Below, one piece after another: positions 10,453 to 20,686 of a stretch of DNA of 64,000 bases. The DNA comes from Pseudomonas lalucatii (lineage in GTDB: Bacteria > Pseudomonadota > Gammaproteobacteria > Pseudomonadales > Pseudomonadaceae). Positions within the stretch are counted from its first letter, which is position 1. The number at the start of each line of letters is the position of its first letter. The stretch spans positions 1,240,001-1,304,000 of the forward strand of contig NZ_JADPMV010000001.1 of NCBI RefSeq assembly GCF_018398425.1. Reading direction: 5' to 3'. The position numbers and the translations under genes are program-made. The notes beneath the pieces are model-generated. The model was not told the DNA's origin. It worked only from the letters and a program-made list of their open reading frames with translations, and did not search any database.

Positions 10453-10950
10453 ATGTTGTATCAGGCAAAAACTATAAGAATTCTCAGCCTACTGATATTT
10501 TTCGGCCTGCTTTCAGGCCTCGGCGGATGCTCCACCTGGATGACGGGTGGTTTCAAGGATCCGGATATCCGTCTGGTCAAGGTCGATGTCGTACGGGCCA
10601 AGCTGCTGGAGCAGCGCTTCGTCCTGCGCTTTCGCATCGACAACCCCAACAGCGTAAGCCTGCCGGTGCGCGGCCTGGACTACCGGGTCCATCTCAACGA
10701 GGTGAAGCTGGCCGAAGGCGAGTCCGATACCTGGTTCACCGTGCCGGCCCATGGCCATCACGTGTTCGACGTGCCGGTGCGCACCAACCTCTGGCGCCAC
10801 GTGCGGCAGATCGTCAAGCTGCTCGAACACCCCGACGAGCCGATCCGCTACCGCCTCGACGGCGCGGTGAAAACCGGCTTCATGTTCGGTCGCAGCGTGC
10901 ACATGTCGCGCAATGGCGAGATAATTCCCGGCGATTTCATCCCGGAGTAG
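10453..10950 (+). CDS. LEA type 2 / WHy-domain lipoprotein
   Basis: 165 aa. Signal peptide with lipobox GLGGC (lipidated Cys26), then a single WHy (water stress and hypersensitive response) / LEA14-like beta-sandwich: DIRLVKVDVVRAKLLEQRFVLRFRIDNPN, LPVRGLDYRVHLNEVKLAEG and VPAHGHHVFDVPVRTNL. Bacterial members are small envelope lipoproteins of unclear role, often discussed with desiccation or solvent tolerance. The start follows CTTCGGAGTAACCA. Its stop is 6 bp from the His-rich SEC-C gene, so the three genes 10453-11623 look like one operon. Confidence 0.82.
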   Translation: MLYQAKTIRILSLLIFFGLLSGLGGCSTWMTGGFKDPDIRLVKVDVVRAKLLEQRFVLRFRIDNPNSVSLPVRGLDYRVHLNEVKLAEGESDTWFTVPAHGHHVFDVPVRTNLWRHVRQIVKLLEHPDEPIRYRLDGAVKTGFMFGRSVHMSRNGEIIPGDFIPE

Positions 10951-10956
10951 CCCCAC

Positions 10957-11151
10957 ATGAACCAACACCCCCACGTCCACGGCCCAGATTGCGACCACGA
11001 CCATGATCAGCATGAGCACGATCATGTGCATGGCCCGCACTGCAACCACAGCCACCAGGAGCCGGTGCGCAACGCCCTGAAGGACGTAGGCCGCAACGAC
11101 CCCTGCCCGTGCGGCAGCCAGAAGAAGTTCAAGAAATGCCACGGCGCCTGA
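10957..11151 (+). CDS. Small His-rich protein with a C-terminal SEC-C zinc motif
   Basis: 64 aa. The first half is almost entirely metal ligands ([20 protein letters not shown], then HGPHCNHSH). The second half is a minimal SEC-C knuckle [18 protein letters not shown] with the ligand set C-x-C-x8-C-H. The His/Asp/Cys tract looks like a nickel, zinc or copper reservoir such as the tails of SlyD or HypB. It is a stand-alone SEC-C protein; no SecA or other host domain is attached. It sits 6 bp after the WHy lipoprotein and 7 bp before the DUF2489 gene. Inference: metal storage or delivery. Confidence 0.8.
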   Translation: MNQHPHVHGPDCDHDHDQHEHDHVHGPHCNHSHQEPVRNALKDVGRNDPCPCGSQKKFKKCHGA

Positions 11152-11158
11152 TCCGCCC

Positions 11159-11623
11159 ATGAGCGGCCTGAGCCTGCTTCTACTGCTGACCGGCGCGCTG
11201 CTGGTGCTGGCCCTCGCCTGCTATGCCCTGTTCCTGTGGCGGCGGGTATGGGCGCGGCAGCGCGAGCAGGCGCATGCCGCAGAGCAGCGCCACCAACGCC
11301 TCGGTGGCGACCTGCAGGTTCTCGCCGGCAGCCTGCTCGAAGGGCAGCTGCCGCTGATCGAAGGCGCCATCCGCATCAAGGTGCTGCTCGACAACTACGA
11401 CAGCACGCTGAGCCAGGACGCCCGCTGCGAGGTGTTCCACCGGCTGTTCGCCGCCACCGCCCACGTGCCGACCCATGCCGACTGGAAGGCACTGGACAGG
11501 GCCGAACGCCGGCAGCACGAGAAGCACTTCAACGAGCTGGAACTGCAGCACAAGGCCGCGGCCCGCAGCGCGGCGCGCTGGCTGCTCGACGAGGGCCTGG
11601 CGCAGACACGCAAGCGCGCCTGA
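11159..11623 (+). CDS. DUF2489 family membrane-anchored protein
   Basis: 154 aa. One N-terminal membrane helix (LSLLLLLTGALLVLALACYALFLW) is followed by a basic, Gln/Arg-rich linker and a cytoplasmic helical domain (LLEGQLPLIEGAIRIKVLLDNYD and EVFHRLFAATAHVPTHADW). This is the DUF2489 layout; its function is unknown. It is the last gene of the small WHy-SEC-C-DUF2489 cluster, starting 7 bp after the SEC-C gene. About 170 bp separate it from quiP, which has its own ribosome site. Confidence 0.82.
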   Translation: MSGLSLLLLLTGALLVLALACYALFLWRRVWARQREQAHAAEQRHQRLGGDLQVLAGSLLEGQLPLIEGAIRIKVLLDNYDSTLSQDARCEVFHRLFAATAHVPTHADWKALDRAERRQHEKHFNELELQHKAAARSAARWLLDEGLAQTRKRA

Positions 11624-11793
11624 TACACCGCGCGCCCGGCCTCTTGCCAGGCGCTGCCGCGCGCTCTACCTTACGCCACACCCTGCCCCGGCCCCCCTGA
11701 ACATGGCCGCTCGCCTCGGCCGAGTTGCTAGGCTTTCCAGCGGCACCCACGCCATCACCGTCCGATTCCCGCGTCCCGCAAGGAGCCCGTTGC

Positions 11794-14304
11794 ATGCCAT
11801 CGCGCGCGTTTCGCCCACTGCCGCTACTAGGCCTGGCCACCCTCACCGTCAGCCTGCTGCTCAGCGGTTGCCAGTCCTTTCTGCAGAGTCGCTACAGCGA
11901 CAGCCTGCACCCGACCCAGGGTATCGTCCGCGTCCAGGGCCTGGCGCAGAGCGTGGTGGTGCGGCGCAATGCCCTGGGCATGCCGCTGATCGAGACCACC
12001 ACCTTCCACGACGCCCTGTTCGCTCTGGGCTATGTGCACGCCAGCGACCGCCTCAGCCAGATGGTCGGCCTGCGCCTGATGGCCGAGGGCCGTCTGGCGG
12101 AAATGGCCGGCCCCGGCGTGCTGGAGATCGACCGCTTCATGCGCGCTGTGAACCTGCGCAAGAGCGCCGAGGTGCTGTACCAGAATGCCTCGCCGCGTCT
12201 CAGGCGCTTCTTCGAGGTCTACGCCCGCGGCGTCAACGCCTACCTGTTCCGCTACCGCGACAAGCTGCCGATGGACCTCGCCGAATCCGGCTACCGACCG
12301 CCCTACTGGAAGGCCGAAGACTCGGTACTGGTATTCTGCCTGCTGAACTTCGGCCTGTCGGTCAACCTGCAGGAGGAGATTGCCGCCCTGGTGCTGGCGC
12401 AGAAGGTCGGCAGCGCGCAACTGGCCTGGCTGCTGCCGACCTATCCGGACGAGCCACTGCCGTTCGAGGAAGCCGCCAAGCTCGAGGGCCTCGCCCTGGA
12501 CGGCCGGATCGCCGGCCTGGAGGCAGTCAACCGGGCCGCCGGCCAGCTCGCCGATGCCCACATGCTCGGGGTCGCCGCCTCGAACAACTGGGCCATCGCC
12601 CCGCGAAACAGCCGCAGCGGCAAGAGCCTGCTGGCCAACGACACTCACCTGCCGCTGTCGCTGCCCTCGGCCTGGAACTTCGTGCAGATCCGTTCGCCGA
12701 AGTACCAGGCCGCCGGCGTGTCGATCGCCGGCGTCCCCGCCGTGGTCGCCGGCTTCAACGGCAAGCTGGGCTGGGGCATGACCATGGTCATGGGCGACAA
12801 CCAGGACCTGTTCCTGGAGAAGCTCAAGCGCGAGGGCGACCGCCTCTACTACCAGGCCGAGGGCCAGTGGCTGCCCGCCCAGGAACGCCACGAGACCTTC
12901 TTCATCAAGGGTGAGCGGCCGATCCGCGAGACCCTCTACGAGACCCGCCACGGCCCGCTGCTGAACTCGGTGCTCGGCGAACGCAAGCACCGCCTGCAGC
13001 CGCTGCAACTGGGTAGCGGCTATGGCCTGGCGCTGCAGACCGCCCAGTTCGAGGCGGACCAGTCGCTGGACGCGCTCTTCGACCTGTCCCGCGCCCAGTC
13101 GGTGGAGCAGGCGTTCGAGGCGACCCGCGAAGTGCGCGCCATCCCGCTGAACATCGTCTTCGCCGACGCCCAGCACATCGGCTGGCAGGTCACCGGACGC
13201 TTCCCCAACCGCCGCGAAGGCCTCGGCCTGCTGCCCTCGCCCGGCTGGGACGGCCGCTACGACTGGGACGGCTTCGCCGACCCGATGCTCCACCCCTACG
13301 ACCAGGACCCGCCGCAAGGTTGGCTGGGCACCGCCAACCAGCGCAGCGTCGCCCGCGGCTACGGCATGCAGCTGTCCAATTCCTGGTACTACCCGGAGCG
13401 CGCCGAGCGCATCGCCGCCCTGGCCGGCAGCGGCAAGCACGACCGCGCCAGCATGATCGCCATGCAGTACGACCAGACCTCGCCCTTCGTCGCCAAGCTG
13501 CAGGCCATGCTCGCCGCGCCGGGCATGGCCGAGCCGCTGGCCCAGGCCATCGGCGCCCTGCCCCCGGCGCAACGCGACCTCGCCCGCACCGCCCTGCAGC
13601 GCCTGCAGGCCTTCGACGGCCGGCTCGCTGCCGACTCGGCCGATGCCGCGCTGTACGGTGCCTTCCTCCACGAGAGCGCACGGCAGACCTTCCTCGACGA
13701 ATTGGGCCCGGATACCAGTTCCGCCTGGAAGGCGCTGGTGCAGGCCGCCGACAGCTCCTACTCGGCCCAGGCCGACCACCTGCTCGGACGCGAGGACAGC
13801 CCGTTCTGGGACGACCTGACCACGCCACAGAAGGAAGACAAGCCGGCCATACTCGCCCGCACCCTGGCCGCGGCCATGAACCTCAGCCAGGCGCGCTCCT
13901 GGGGCCAGCTGCACAGCTACGACTGGACCAGCGAGACCACCCAGCTGGCCAAGTACATGGGCGCCAGCCAACGTGCCAGCATCAACGCACTCAAGGGCTA
14001 CCTGGATCGCGGCCCCTATCCGGCCGGCGGCGACCACAGCACCCTCAACGTCTCGGCCTACCGCTGGGGCGAGAGCTTCGATACCTGGCTGGTCCCGGCC
14101 ATGCGCATCGTCGTCGACTTCGCCAGCGAGGAACCACTGCTCGGCCTGAACAGCTCGGGCCAGTCAGGCAACCCGGCCAGCACGCACTATGCCGACGGCA
14201 TCGAGGCCTGGCTCAAGGGGCGCTACATGGTGTTTCCGTTCCAGCCGCAGAACCTCGACAAGGTCTACGGCACGCGGCGGCTGCTGCTGGTGCCGGGGCA
14301 ATGA
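11794..14304 (+). CDS. quiP: Penicillin-acylase family N-acyl-homoserine lactone acylase, QuiP-like
   Basis: 836-aa Ntn-hydrolase precursor. Enzymes of this family are cleaved into alpha and beta subunits. The N-terminal nucleophile is Ser263 in [12 protein letters not shown], just after a Gly/Ala cleavage site. Other family blocks: [52 protein letters not shown] and [18 protein letters not shown]. Length and gene neighbourhood fit P. aeruginosa QuiP (847 aa), which removes long acyl chains from quorum-sensing lactones; other penicillin acylases cannot be excluded. The signal peptide ends in a lipobox (LLSGC, Cys26), so the enzyme is probably lipid-anchored. The ATG at 11794 has AGGAG 8 nt upstream. 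Confidence 0.82.
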   Translation: MPSRAFRPLPLLGLATLTVSLLLSGCQSFLQSRYSDSLHPTQGIVRVQGLAQSVVVRRNALGMPLIETTTFHDALFALGYVHASDRLSQMVGLRLMAEGRLAEMAGPGVLEIDRFMRAVNLRKSAEVLYQNASPRLRRFFEVYARGVNAYLFRYRDKLPMDLAESGYRPPYWKAEDSVLVFCLLNFGLSVNLQEEIAALVLAQKVGSAQLAWLLPTYPDEPLPFEEAAKLEGLALDGRIAGLEAVNRAAGQLADAHMLGVAASNNWAIAPRNSRSGKSLLANDTHLPLSLPSAWNFVQIRSPKYQAAGVSIAGVPAVVAGFNGKLGWGMTMVMGDNQDLFLEKLKREGDRLYYQAEGQWLPAQERHETFFIKGERPIRETLYETRHGPLLNSVLGERKHRLQPLQLGSGYGLALQTAQFEADQSLDALFDLSRAQSVEQAFEATREVRAIPLNIVFADAQHIGWQVTGRFPNRREGLGLLPSPGWDGRYDWDGFADPMLHPYDQDPPQGWLGTANQRSVARGYGMQLSNSWYYPERAERIAALAGSGKHDRASMIAMQYDQTSPFVAKLQAMLAAPGMAEPLAQAIGALPPAQRDLARTALQRLQAFDGRLAADSADAALYGAFLHESARQTFLDELGPDTSSAWKALVQAADSSYSAQADHLLGREDSPFWDDLTTPQKEDKPAILARTLAAAMNLSQARSWGQLHSYDWTSETTQLAKYMGASQRASINALKGYLDRGPYPAGGDHSTLNVSAYRWGESFDTWLVPAMRIVVDFASEEPLLGLNSSGQSGNPASTHYADGIEAWLKGRYMVFPFQPQNLDKVYGTRRLLLVPGQ

Positions 14305-14386
14305 CTACCGCTCATCGGAAAATTTTGAACCAAGGGCCGAGTGCGCCACTCGGAACACACGGACTTACTCCATAGTTCATCGTTTC

Positions 14387-14413
14387 AGGGCGCCCGTGGG
14401 CGCCCTTTCTTTT
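14387..14413 (+). terminator. Intrinsic terminator after quiP
   Basis: Perfect 9-bp stem AGGGCGCCC / GGGCGCCCT with a 2-nt loop, followed by TTCTTTT, about 85 bp after the quiP stop. Confidence 0.75.
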
Positions 14414-14451
14414 GCCTGCGGCCAAGCGGCGACCGCCCTGGCAGCGCCGCA

Positions 14452-14679
14452 TCATTCCTCGCAGATACTGGTCACGGTGATACCGTAACGCTCGAGCAGG
14501 CGCACGGCCGGCGTCTGTACCTCATAGGGGCGATCCTTCGGCTCCTCGCGCTCATACTCCCGCTCGGCCATCTGCAGCAGCCACTGCACCGCCTGCTCCA
14601 TGCTCGGCTTGGCCGCCGACTCGACCTCCAACACCCCGGTCCCCTCGTCTTTGCTGTAGGTAATCATCCACTTAGCCAT
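14452..14679 (-). CDS. Small conserved hypothetical protein, 75 aa
   Basis: Soluble, acidic: MAKWMITYSKDEGTGVLEVES, then SMEQAVQWLLQMAEREY, and a C-terminal strand TPAVRLLERYGITVTSICEE. No known domain was recognised. Codon use and an aligned ribosome site (GAGAGGGAACCGCAGCGT before the ATG at 14679) support it as a real gene. It lies alone between the quiP terminator and dcd, in the same direction as dcd but separated from it by the dcd terminator. Confidence 0.6.
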   Translation of the reverse strand: MAKWMITYSKDEGTGVLEVESAAKPSMEQAVQWLLQMAEREYEREEPKDRPYEVQTPAVRLLERYGITVTSICEE

Positions 14680-14835
14680 ACGCTGCGGTTCCCTCTCGAA
14701 GTCTTTCGGTTATCCCGCCATGGCGGCGGGCGCCATGTGTCTTAGAGTCCACCATCGCCCCGGCAGTTCGCCGACGCCAGTCCCGGGCGTCCGAGCGAGG
14801 CTCGCTCAGGGCCCGTGCAGGGGAATCGCCGGACA

Positions 14836-14861
14836 CAAAAAAGCCGGGCTAGACCCGGCTC
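14836..14861 (-). terminator. Intrinsic terminator of dcd
   Basis: Read on the minus strand: AGCCGGGTC TA GACCCGGCT-like stem followed by a run of six T. It sits 30 bp past the dcd stop. Confidence 0.75.
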
Positions 14862-14890
14862 GTGCATCGCGCCCGCTGTCGCCAGGGCGA

Positions 14891-15457
14891 TCAGGCCTTG
14901 GGCAGGGTGACGCCCTGCTGCCCCTGGTACTTGCCGCCGCGATCCTTGTAGGACACCTCGCAGGCCTCGTCGGACTCGAGGAACAGCATCTGCGCCACAC
15001 CTTCATTGGCGTAGATCTTCGCCGGCAGCGTGGTGGTGTTGGAGAACTCCAGGGTCACGTGGCCTTCCCACTCCGGCTCCAGCGGGGTGACGTTGACGAT
15101 GATGCCGCAGCGCGCGTAGGTGCTCTTGCCCAGGCAGATGGTCAGCACGTTGCGCGGAATGCGGAAGTACTCGACGGTGCGCGCCAGGGCGAAGGAGTTC
15201 GGCGGGATGATGCACACGTCGCTCTTCACGTCGACGAAGCTCTTCTCGTCGAAGTTCTTCGGGTCGACGGTGGCCGAGTTGATATTGGTGAACACCTTGA
15301 ACTCGTCGGCGCAGCGCACGTCGTAGCCGTAGCTGGAGACCCCGAAGGAGATCAGCGGCGCATTGCCTTCGGTGCGCACCTGACGCTCGACGAAGGGCTC
15401 GATCATGCCGTGCTCCTGGGCCATGCGGCGTATCCACTTGTCCGATTTGATGCTCAT
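14891..15457 (-). CDS. dcd: dCTP deaminase
   Basis: 188 aa, the usual length. Deaminates dCTP to dUTP, the main source of dUMP for thymidylate synthesis, as a cytoplasmic homotrimer. Signature blocks: [59 protein letters not shown] and [20 protein letters not shown] (catalytic Glu). The C-terminal closing lid is [13 protein letters not shown]. The ATG at 15457 agrees with the conserved start [13 protein letters not shown]. Monocistronic: its own terminator lies downstream, and a 323-bp gap separates it from the divergent cold-shock gene. Confidence 0.96.
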   Translation of the reverse strand: MSIKSDKWIRRMAQEHGMIEPFVERQVRTEGNAPLISFGVSSYGYDVRCADEFKVFTNINSATVDPKNFDEKSFVDVKSDVCIIPPNSFALARTVEYFRIPRNVLTICLGKSTYARCGIIVNVTPLEPEWEGHVTLEFSNTTTLPAKIYANEGVAQMLFLESDEACEVSYKDRGGKYQGQQGVTLPKA

Positions 15458-15780
15458 GGCGGGCGTCCTGAATGGGCTGATGGTGAAAAAGTGAGCGCAT
15501 CTTACCGGGGCGAGCGAGCGGGTTCAAAGGCTGTCGACCGACGCGCCCCGGCGGCTCGCCGCCCGCCCCCGAGCCATTAATTCGCGAAAAGGCGCACAGA
15601 GCATTCGCGCTCGGCGGCAAAAGCGGGTATGGTGACCCCACTGTGCTGCATGTGTCACCGCGAATCGCTACTTGATGCCTAGATTTCGATCCAAACATCG
15701 TCCGACTCCTAGTACTCGTTGCACTCAGTCCCGGCCTGGGCTTTTCCAGGGCTGCTATTACTTTTGTTAGGAGATATCAC
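15458..15780. promoter_or_regulatory. dcd / cold-shock divergent intergenic region with a long leader
   Basis: This 323-bp stretch has no gene. The right half is AT-richer than its surroundings and reads like the long untranslated leader of a cspA-type mRNA. It ends in TTAGGAG 7 nt before the ATG at 15781. A short hairpin GGTGAC ... GTCACC lies at 15631-15659 (17-nt loop), and a second one, CCTGGG ... CCAGGG-type, near 15735. The dcd promoter must lie at the left side. Exact -10/-35 boxes could not be fixed. Confidence 0.5.
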
Positions 15781-15990
15781 ATGTCCAATCGTCAGACTGG
15801 CACCGTTAAGTGGTTCAACGATGAAAAAGGCTACGGCTTCATCACCCCGCAATCCGGTGACGACCTGTTCGTACACTTCAAAGCTATCCAGAGCGATGGC
15901 TTCAAGAGCCTGAAAGAAGGCCAGCAGGTTTCCTTCGTGGCCACCCGTGGTCAGAAAGGCATGCAAGCTGAGGAAGTTCAGGTTATCTAA
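15781..15990 (+). CDS. cspA: CspA-family cold-shock protein (CapB-like)
   Basis: 69 aa single cold-shock domain. RNP1 (KGYGFITP) and RNP2 (DLFVHFKAI) are intact, with the start [17 protein letters not shown]. It binds single-stranded RNA and DNA and melts secondary structure; Pseudomonas members are either cold-induced or constitutive. The long AT-rich leader upstream hints at post-transcriptional control. A strong terminator follows 12 bp after the stop. Assignment to one cspA paralogue (capB, cspA) is uncertain because these proteins are nearly identical. Confidence 0.93.
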   Translation: MSNRQTGTVKWFNDEKGYGFITPQSGDDLFVHFKAIQSDGFKSLKEGQQVSFVATRGQKGMQAEEVQVI

Positions 15991-16002
15991 CCTGCACTGA
16001 CT

Positions 16003-16033
16003 AAAAAAAGCCCCGCCTAGGCGGGGCTTTTTT
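16003..16033. terminator. Bidirectional terminator between cspA and apbC
   Basis: AAAAAAAGCCCCGCC TA GGCGGGGCTTTTTT: a GC stem with A and T tracts on both sides, placed between convergent genes, so it can serve both strands. Confidence 0.9.
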
Positions 16034-16048
16034 GTGCCTGGAGAACAA

Positions 16049-17137
16049 TCAGTCGTCGCTGACCTTGATGCTCGGCGTCGCCGGCTGCACGGTCTGGGCG
16101 ATACGCGCACCGACACTGCGGGCCATGGCCTGGTAGAGCATGGCGATCTGGCTCTGCGGGTCGGCGATGGTGGTCGGCTTGCCGCCATCGGACTGCAGGC
16201 GGATGGCCATCGACAGCGGCATGGAGGCCAGCAGGTCGACGCCGAACTGCGCGGCCAGCTTCTCGCCGCCGCCCTCGCCGAACAGGTGCTCGGCATGGCC
16301 GCAGTTGGAGCAGATGTGCACGGCCATGTTCTCCACCACGCCGAGCACCGGGATATGCACCTTGCGGAACATCTCCACGCCCTTCTTGGCGTCCAGCAGG
16401 GCCAGGTCCTGGGGGGTGGTGACGATCACCGCGCCGGCCACCGGCACCTTCTGCGCCAGGGTCAGCTGGATGTCGCCGGTGCCCGGCGGCATGTCCACCA
16501 CCAGATAGTCCAGATTGTCCCAGGCGGTCTGGGTGATCAGCTGGATCAGCGCACCGGAGACCATCGGCCCGCGCCACACCACCGGGGTGTTCTCGTCGGT
16601 GAGGAAGGCCATGGACATCACCTGCACGCCATGGGCCTCGAGCGGCACGAACCACTTCTGCTCCCTGACCTCGGGCCGGGTGCCGTCGGCGACACCGAAC
16701 ATGATGCCCTGACTCGGCCCGTAGATGTCCGCATCGAGGATGCCGACCCGGGCGCCCTCGCGGGCCAGGGCCAGGGCCAGGTTGGCGGCGGTGGTCGACT
16801 TGCCCACCCCACCCTTGCCCGAGGCTACCGCGATGATGTTCTTCACATTGGCCAGGGCCGGCACCTGCTCCTGGCCCTTGTGCGCCTCGATCCGGCAGTC
16901 GACCTGCACCTCGGCAGAGTCGACGCCCTCGAGATTCTCCAGGGCCATCTGCAGCGTCTGCGCCCAGCCGCCCTTGAACAGCCCGGCGGCGTAGCCCAGC
17001 TCCAGGCGCACGCGCACCTGGCCGCCCTGGATATCCACCTCGCGCAGGCAGCCGGCGCTGACCGGGTCCTGATTGAGGTGGGGATCTGTGTATTGACGCA
17101 GGGTGGCTTCCACCGCCTGACGGGTCACGACGCTCAT
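16049..17137 (-). CDS. apbC: Iron-sulfur cluster carrier protein ApbC/Mrp
   Basis: 362-aa MinD-type P-loop ATPase that binds and hands on 4Fe-4S clusters. An N-terminal MIP18/DUF59-like domain (TLRQYTDPHLNQDPV ... ELGYAAGLFKGGW) precedes the deviant Walker A VASGKGGVGKSTTAANL near residue 107, then DADIYGPSQGIMFG, VDMPPGTGDIQLTLAQ, and the cluster-binding C-x2-C in HICSNCGHAEHLFG. Length and order are standard. It is divergent from metG, with about 215 bp between the two starts, as I remember for Pseudomonas. The ATG at 17137 starts MSVVTRQAVEATL. Confidence 0.94.
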   Translation of the reverse strand: MSVVTRQAVEATLRQYTDPHLNQDPVSAGCLREVDIQGGQVRVRLELGYAAGLFKGGWAQTLQMALENLEGVDSAEVQVDCRIEAHKGQEQVPALANVKNIIAVASGKGGVGKSTTAANLALALAREGARVGILDADIYGPSQGIMFGVADGTRPEVREQKWFVPLEAHGVQVMSMAFLTDENTPVVWRGPMVSGALIQLITQTAWDNLDYLVVDMPPGTGDIQLTLAQKVPVAGAVIVTTPQDLALLDAKKGVEMFRKVHIPVLGVVENMAVHICSNCGHAEHLFGEGGGEKLAAQFGVDLLASMPLSMAIRLQSDGGKPTTIADPQSQIAMLYQAMARSVGARIAQTVQPATPSIKVSDD

Positions 17138-17354
17138 GGCAACTCCAGAAAAGACCGAGTAAAACAGACGGCCATCCTAACCGAGCGCCGGCCTCGACGC
17201 ATGCCCGCCGCCCTCCTGACGAGCGCCGGCGTCGCCGCCACGCATGCCGAGGCCGCAGTCAAGAAGCGCGGGCGGGCGCTCCGGCGGGTGAAAAAAAACC
17301 GCTGCGCCTATATAGTTGCCGACCTCCCTAGTGTTACCAGTGCAGCCGATCCCC

Positions 17355-19391
17355 ATGTCCGAAGCCCGCAAGATTCTCGTCACCAGCGCCCTGCCCTATG
17401 CCAACGGCTCGATCCACCTCGGCCACATGCTCGAGTACATCCAGACCGACATGTGGGTGCGCTTCCAGAAACTGCGCGGCAACCAGTGCATCTACGTCTG
17501 CGCCGACGACGCCCACGGCTCGGCCATCATGCTGCGCGCCGAGAAGCAGGGCATCAGCGCCGAACAGCTGATCGCCGAGGTGCAGGCCGAGCACACCGCC
17601 GACTTCGCCGACTTCCTGGTGGACTTCGACAACTACCACTCCACCCATTCCGAGGAGAACCGCGAGCTGTCGGCGGCCATCTACCTGAAACTGCGCGACG
17701 CCGGGCATATCGCCACCCGCTCGGTGACCCAGTACTTCGACCCGGAAAAGGGCATGTTCCTCGCCGACCGCTTCATCAAGGGCAGCTGCCCCAAGTGTGC
17801 GGCCGAGGACCAGTACGGCGACAACTGCGAGAAGTGCGGCGCCACCTACGAACCGACCGAGCTGAAGAACCCGCGCTCGGCCATCTCCGGCGCCGTGCCG
17901 GAGCTGCGCGACTCCAAGCACTTCTTCTTCAAGCTGCCGGACTTCCAGGCCATGCTCCAGCAGTGGACCCGCAGCGGCACCCTGCAGGACGCGGTGGCCA
18001 ACAAGATCGCCGAATGGCTGGATGCCGGCCTGCAGGAATGGGACATCAGCCGCGACGCGCCCTACTTCGGCTTCGAGATCCCCGACGAGCCGGGCAAGTA
18101 CTTCTACGTCTGGCTGGACGCGCCGATCGGCTACATGGCCAGCTTCAAGAACCTCTGCGCGCGGCGCCCGGAGCTGGACTTCGATGCTTACTGGAACAAG
18201 GGCTCGACGGCTGAGCTGTACCACTTCATCGGCAAGGACATCGTCAACTTCCACGCCCTGTTCTGGCCGGCCATGCTCGAGGGCGCCGGCCTGCGTACGC
18301 CCAGCGCGATCAACGTGCACGGCTACCTGACCGTCAACGGGCAGAAGATGTCCAAGTCGCGCGGCACCTTCATCAAGGCGCGCACCTACCTGGACCACCT
18401 CAATCCCGAATACCTGCGCTACTACTACGCGGCCAAGCTGGGCCGCGGCGTCGATGACCTCGACCTGAACCTCGAGGACTTCGTGCAGAAGGTCAACTCC
18501 GACCTGGTCGGCAAGGTGGTGAACATCGCCAGCCGCTGCGCCGGCTTCATCCACAAGGGCAACGACGGCCTGCTGGTGGCCGGCAATATCGCCCCCGAGC
18601 TGACCGACGCCTTCAGCGCCGCCACGCCGTCGATCGCCGAGGCCTACGAGGCCCGCGATTTCGCCCGCGCCATGCGCGAGATCATGGCCCTGGCCGACCG
18701 CGCCAACGCCTGGATCGCCGACAAGGCACCCTGGGCGCTGAACAAGCAGGACGGCAAGCAGGCCGAGGTCCAGGCCATCTGCGCCCTGGGCATCAACCTG
18801 TTCCGCCAGCTGGTGATCCTCCTCAAGCCGGTGCTGCCGAAGCTGGCCGCCGACGCCGAGGCGTTCCTCAACATCGCGCCGCTGACCTGGGACGACCACC
18901 AGTACCTGCTCGCCGATCATCAGCTGAACCCGTTCAGCGCCCTGCTGACCCGCATCGAGCCGGCGAAGATCGACGCCATGATCGAGGCCTCCAAGGAAGA
19001 CCTGGCCGCCGAGGCCAGCAAGCCGGCCGGCAACGGCGAACTGAGCAAGGAGCCCCTGGCCGCGGAGATCGCCTTCGACACCTTCGCCGCCGTCGACCTG
19101 CGCATCGCCCTGATCGAGAAGGCCGAGTTCGTCGAGGGTGCCGACAAGCTGCTGCGCCTGTCCCTGGACATCGGCGACGCCAAGCGCAACGTGTTCTCCG
19201 GGATCAAGAGCGCCTACCCGGACCCGAGTGCGCTGGAAGGCCGCCTGACCCTGTACGTGGCCAACCTGGCCGCGCGCAAGATGAAGTTCGGCGTCAGCGA
19301 AGGCATGGTGCTGGCCGCCGGCCCGGGCGGCGAGGAAATCTACCTGCTCAGCCCCGACAGCGGCGCCAAGCCGGGCCAGCGAGTCAAGTAG
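17355..19391 (+). CDS. metG: Methionyl-tRNA synthetase
   Basis: 678 aa, the long homodimeric form. The class I HIGH motif appears as the variant HLGH ([21 protein letters not shown]). The zinc knuckle is [23 protein letters not shown] lies at about residues 331-335 ([13 protein letters not shown]). The anticodon-binding helical domain follows, and a C-terminal EMAP/tRNA-binding dimerisation domain ([20 protein letters not shown] ... [26 protein letters not shown]) completes it. The ATG at 17355 begins [18 protein letters not shown]. The gene is followed by the rnf operon after about 140 bp. Confidence 0.97.
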   Translation: MSEARKILVTSALPYANGSIHLGHMLEYIQTDMWVRFQKLRGNQCIYVCADDAHGSAIMLRAEKQGISAEQLIAEVQAEHTADFADFLVDFDNYHSTHSEENRELSAAIYLKLRDAGHIATRSVTQYFDPEKGMFLADRFIKGSCPKCAAEDQYGDNCEKCGATYEPTELKNPRSAISGAVPELRDSKHFFFKLPDFQAMLQQWTRSGTLQDAVANKIAEWLDAGLQEWDISRDAPYFGFEIPDEPGKYFYVWLDAPIGYMASFKNLCARRPELDFDAYWNKGSTAELYHFIGKDIVNFHALFWPAMLEGAGLRTPSAINVHGYLTVNGQKMSKSRGTFIKARTYLDHLNPEYLRYYYAAKLGRGVDDLDLNLEDFVQKVNSDLVGKVVNIASRCAGFIHKGNDGLLVAGNIAPELTDAFSAATPSIAEAYEARDFARAMREIMALADRANAWIADKAPWALNKQDGKQAEVQAICALGINLFRQLVILLKPVLPKLAADAEAFLNIAPLTWDDHQYLLADHQLNPFSALLTRIEPAKIDAMIEASKEDLAAEASKPAGNGELSKEPLAAEIAFDTFAAVDLRIALIEKAEFVEGADKLLRLSLDIGDAKRNVFSGIKSAYPDPSALEGRLTLYVANLAARKMKFGVSEGMVLAAGPGGEEIYLLSPDSGAKPGQRVK

Positions 19392-19529
19392 GGCGGCGCC
19401 TGGCGCCCCCCGCTACGCTGTGATGACGCGGCAACACGCCGGCCTATGCCGGCTTGTCTGCACCGGGCGCCTTCCCGATAATAGGCGCCCTTTACCCACG
19501 GCCCTTGCCTGTCCACAACGGTACCCGCA

Positions 19530-20114
19530 ATGACCGAACTCGCCCTGATCATGGTAAGCGCCATCCTGGTCAACAACTTCGTCCTGGTGCAGTTCCTCGG
19601 CCTGTGTCCGTTCATGGGCGTGTCGAAGAAGATCGAGACGGCCATCGGCCTGTCCCTGGCCACCACCTTCGTCCTGACCCTGGCCGCCATGTGCAGCTAC
19701 CTGGTCCAGCAGTACGTGCTCAAGCCCCTGGACCTGGAGTTCCTGCGCACCATCAGCTTCATCCTGGTGATCGCCGTGACCGTGCAGTTCACCGAGATGG
19801 TGGTGAACAAGACCAGCCCGCTGCTGTACCGCGTGCTGGGCATCTTCCTGCCGCTGATCACCACCAACTGCATCGTCCTGGGCGTGGCCCTGCTCAACGC
19901 CAACAAGGCCGAGTTCACCTTCATCAGCGCCACCGCCAACGGCTTCGCCGCCGGCCTGGGTTTCTCCCTGGTGCTGGTGCTGTTCGCCGCCATGCGCGAA
20001 CGCATCGCCATCGCCGACGTGCCCAAGGCCTTCCAGGGTGCGGCCATCGGCATGGTCACCGCCGGGCTGATGTCCCTGGCGTTCATGGGCTTCACCGGGT
20101 TGATCAAGCTATGA
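19530..20114 (+). CDS. rnfA: Rnf/Rsx electron transport complex subunit A
   Basis: 194-aa inner-membrane protein with six helices, the twin of RnfE. Conserved blocks: [59 protein letters not shown] and [18 protein letters not shown], including the paired membrane Cys that hold the shared Fe-S cluster (LCP; TTNC). The complex couples electron flow between NADH and ferredoxin to an ion gradient; in E. coli it also reduces SoxR. First gene of the operon; its stop overlaps the rnfB start (ATGA). Confidence 0.96.
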   Translation: MTELALIMVSAILVNNFVLVQFLGLCPFMGVSKKIETAIGLSLATTFVLTLAAMCSYLVQQYVLKPLDLEFLRTISFILVIAVTVQFTEMVVNKTSPLLYRVLGIFLPLITTNCIVLGVALLNANKAEFTFISATANGFAAGLGFSLVLVLFAAMRERIAIADVPKAFQGAAIGMVTAGLMSLAFMGFTGLIKL

Positions 20115-20686
20115 CTCTGGTACTCAGCGCGGTGCTGGCCCTGCTCAGCCTGTGCCTGGTGTGCGGCGCCATCCTCGGCTACGCCGCGGTGCGCTTTCGC
20201 GTCGAGGGCAACCCGATCGCCGAGCAGATCAACGCCCTGCTGCCGCAGACCCAGTGCGGCCAGTGCGGCTACCCCGGTTGCAAGCCCTATGCCGAGGCGA
20301 TCGCCGGCGGCGACAAGATCAACAAGTGCCCGCCCGGCGGCGAGGCCACCATCGCCGCCCTGGCCGACCTGCTCGACGTCGAGGCCGAGCCGCTGGACGC
20401 GGTGGAAGGCGAGAAGCCGCAGATGGTCGCCTACATCCGCGAGGCCGAGTGCATCGGCTGTACCAAGTGCATCCAGGCCTGCCCGGTGGACGCCATAGTC
20501 GGCGCGGCCAAGCAGATGCACACGGTGATCGCCAGCGAGTGCACCGGCTGCGACCTGTGCGTCGAGCCCTGTCCGGTGGACTGCATCGACATGCTGGAAG
20601 TCGGCGGTACGCCGCAGAACTGGAAGTGGCAGCTGCCGCTGCCGCCTGGCCAGCTGATCGCCACTGACCGGGGGCAGGCCGCATGA
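20111..20686 (+). CDS. rnfB: Rnf/Rsx electron transport complex subunit B (polyferredoxin)
   Basis: 191 aa. One N-terminal membrane helix ([24 protein letters not shown]), the 4Fe-4S domain [16 protein letters not shown] near residues 49-65, then two bacterial ferredoxin motifs ([32 protein letters not shown]). It is the electron entry ferredoxin of the complex. The ATG at 20111 lies inside the rnfA stop (ATGA coupling), and its own stop overlaps rnfC in the same way. Longer upstream starts in this frame run antisense-like through rnfA and are rejected. Confidence 0.96.
   Translation: MTLVLSAVLALLSLCLVCGAILGYAAVRFRVEGNPIAEQINALLPQTQCGQCGYPGCKPYAEAIAGGDKINKCPPGGEATIAALADLLDVEAEPLDAVEGEKPQMVAYIREAECIGCTKCIQACPVDAIVGAAKQMHTVIASECTGCDLCVEPCPVDCIDMLEVGGTPQNWKWQLPLPPGQLIATDRGQAA

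Noticed and set aside
11827..14037. 736-aa minus-strand frame across quiP
   Set aside because: Low-complexity antisense shadow of quiP, no recognisable motif.
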